NCBI RefSeq assembly: GCF_014855495.1
Contig: NZ_JACYFJ010000001.1
Coordinates: 496,001-560,000 of the forward strand
Source: Euzebyella saccharophila
GTDB taxonomy: Bacteria; Bacteroidota; Bacteroidia; Flavobacteriales; Flavobacteriaceae
DNA length: 64,000 nt
Direction of reading: 5' to 3'
Of the stretch, positions 63,572 through 64,000 are shown one piece after another; within the stretch, counting starts at the first letter, position 1; the number at the start of each line of letters is the position of its first letter. A program made the translations under genes and the position numbers. The notes below the pieces were generated by a model. That model did not search any database. It was not told the DNA's origin and saw nothing but the letters and a program-made list of their open reading frames with translations.

Positions 63572-64000
63572 CTATTGCCCGTGCTTTCCCAATAGGGAAA
63601 AATCCAAATGCCTTTTGATGAGATCGGTATCTTTTACCATGACTACAACTTCATCTCCCAGCTGATAGGTTTTCTTGGTGCGTTCACCAACAATTGCGTA
63701 TTCTCGTTCATCAAAGATATAATAATCCCCTTTTATATCACTGATGCGAACCATTCCTTCGCATTTATTCTCAATAATTTCTACATAAATTCCCCATTCC
63801 GTTACACCACTAATGACCCCAACAAACTCTTGGTCTTTATGGTCTTCCATAAATTTGATCTGCATATATTTAATGGAGTCCCTTTCCGCACTGGCCGCTA
63901 AATACTCCATATCCGAAGAATGCTTACATTTTTGTTCGTACACTTCAACTTTGGCAGCATCCCCACCATCCAGGTAATGCTGCAGCAACCTGTGGACCAT
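63572..64000 (-). CDS. rnr: Ribonuclease R (RNB/S1), 3' part only
   Basis: The last 142 codons of a 3'-5' exoribonuclease; the gene starts beyond base 64000. The visible part begins at the end of the RNB catalytic domain (MVHRLLQHYLDGG, then CKHSSDMEYLAASAERDSIKYMQIKFM) and includes a complete C-terminal S1 RNA-binding domain (EFVGVISGVTEWGIYVEIIENKCEGMVRI to LGDEVVVMVKDTDLIKRHLDFSLL). This order and the short tail after S1 fit RNase R (VacB) of Bacteroidota. The first Met in view is internal, not a start. Confidence 0.9.
   Translation of the reverse strand: MVHRLLQHYLDGGDAAKVEVYEQKCKHSSDMEYLAASAERDSIKYMQIKFMEDHKDQEFVGVISGVTEWGIYVEIIENKCEGMVRISDIKGDYYIFDEREYAIVGERTKKTYQLGDEVVVMVKDTDLIKRHLDFSLLGKHGQ

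Overview
This is a chromosomal segment from a gliding, probably marine, member of the Flavobacteriaceae (Bacteroidota). The evidence is AT-rich DNA, TAnnTTTG promoter -7 boxes, several outer-membrane T9SS-linked PorP/SprF proteins, three proteins with gliding-type (CHU_C, type B) C-terminal sorting domains, and many small families typical of Flavobacteriia (DUF4837, DUF4175, DUF6327-like, head-GIN/DUF2807). I see no phage, IS element, CRISPR array or rRNA.

Layout. (1) 1-5.7 kb, minus strand: the end of a surface-polysaccharide operon. A nucleoside-phosphorylase-like protein of unknown role is followed by a Wzz-like chain-length protein and the dTDP-L-rhamnose genes rfbB, rfbA, rfbC and rfbD (rfbD is cut by the window edge). 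(2) 5.8-8.5 kb: a GH3-family adenylating enzyme, an M23 peptidase and divergent tatA. (3) 8.9-20.7 kb, plus strand: a 2801-residue type B adhesin, a PorP/SprF protein and an OmpA/PD40 protein, forming a complete secretion-and-anchoring set. (4) 20.9-27.6 kb: housekeeping and envelope genes (small membrane protein, DUF4837, lytic transglycosylase, pgk, holB, DoxX-like, OmpH/Skp). (5) 27.9-35.6 kb, minus strand: methyltransferase, a frameshifted lipoprotein gene, mnmG and ybeY bracketed by two perfect parS-like palindromes, and DUF4175. (6) 35.7-41.3 kb: gltX, an SPFH protein, a YtxH/holin-like/DUF6327 operon and glnS. (7) 41.5-61.4 kb, plus strand: the gliding operon sprC-sprD-sprB-sprF with a 4860-residue SprB. 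(8) 61.5-64 kb: folB, tRNA-Cys, LysE, a head-GIN protein and the 3' part of an RNase R-like gene.

How it works together. In Flavobacterium johnsoniae, SprB is the mobile adhesin moved along the cell surface by the gliding motor. SprF-like proteins are needed to export type B cargo through the T9SS, and SprC and SprD assist. The window carries two such cargo/SprF loci about 20 kb apart. They share a SPOR-like domain (once in the OmpA/PD40 protein, twice in SprD), nested jelly-roll insertions in the adhesins, and modular repeats arranged in higher-order periods: 332 residues exactly in the first adhesin, and about seven modules in SprB. A nine-C tract just after the signal peptide of the first adhesin suggests possible phase variation.

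Several gene starts were moved downstream because a promoter box overlaps the longer start. Some mRNAs appear almost leaderless.
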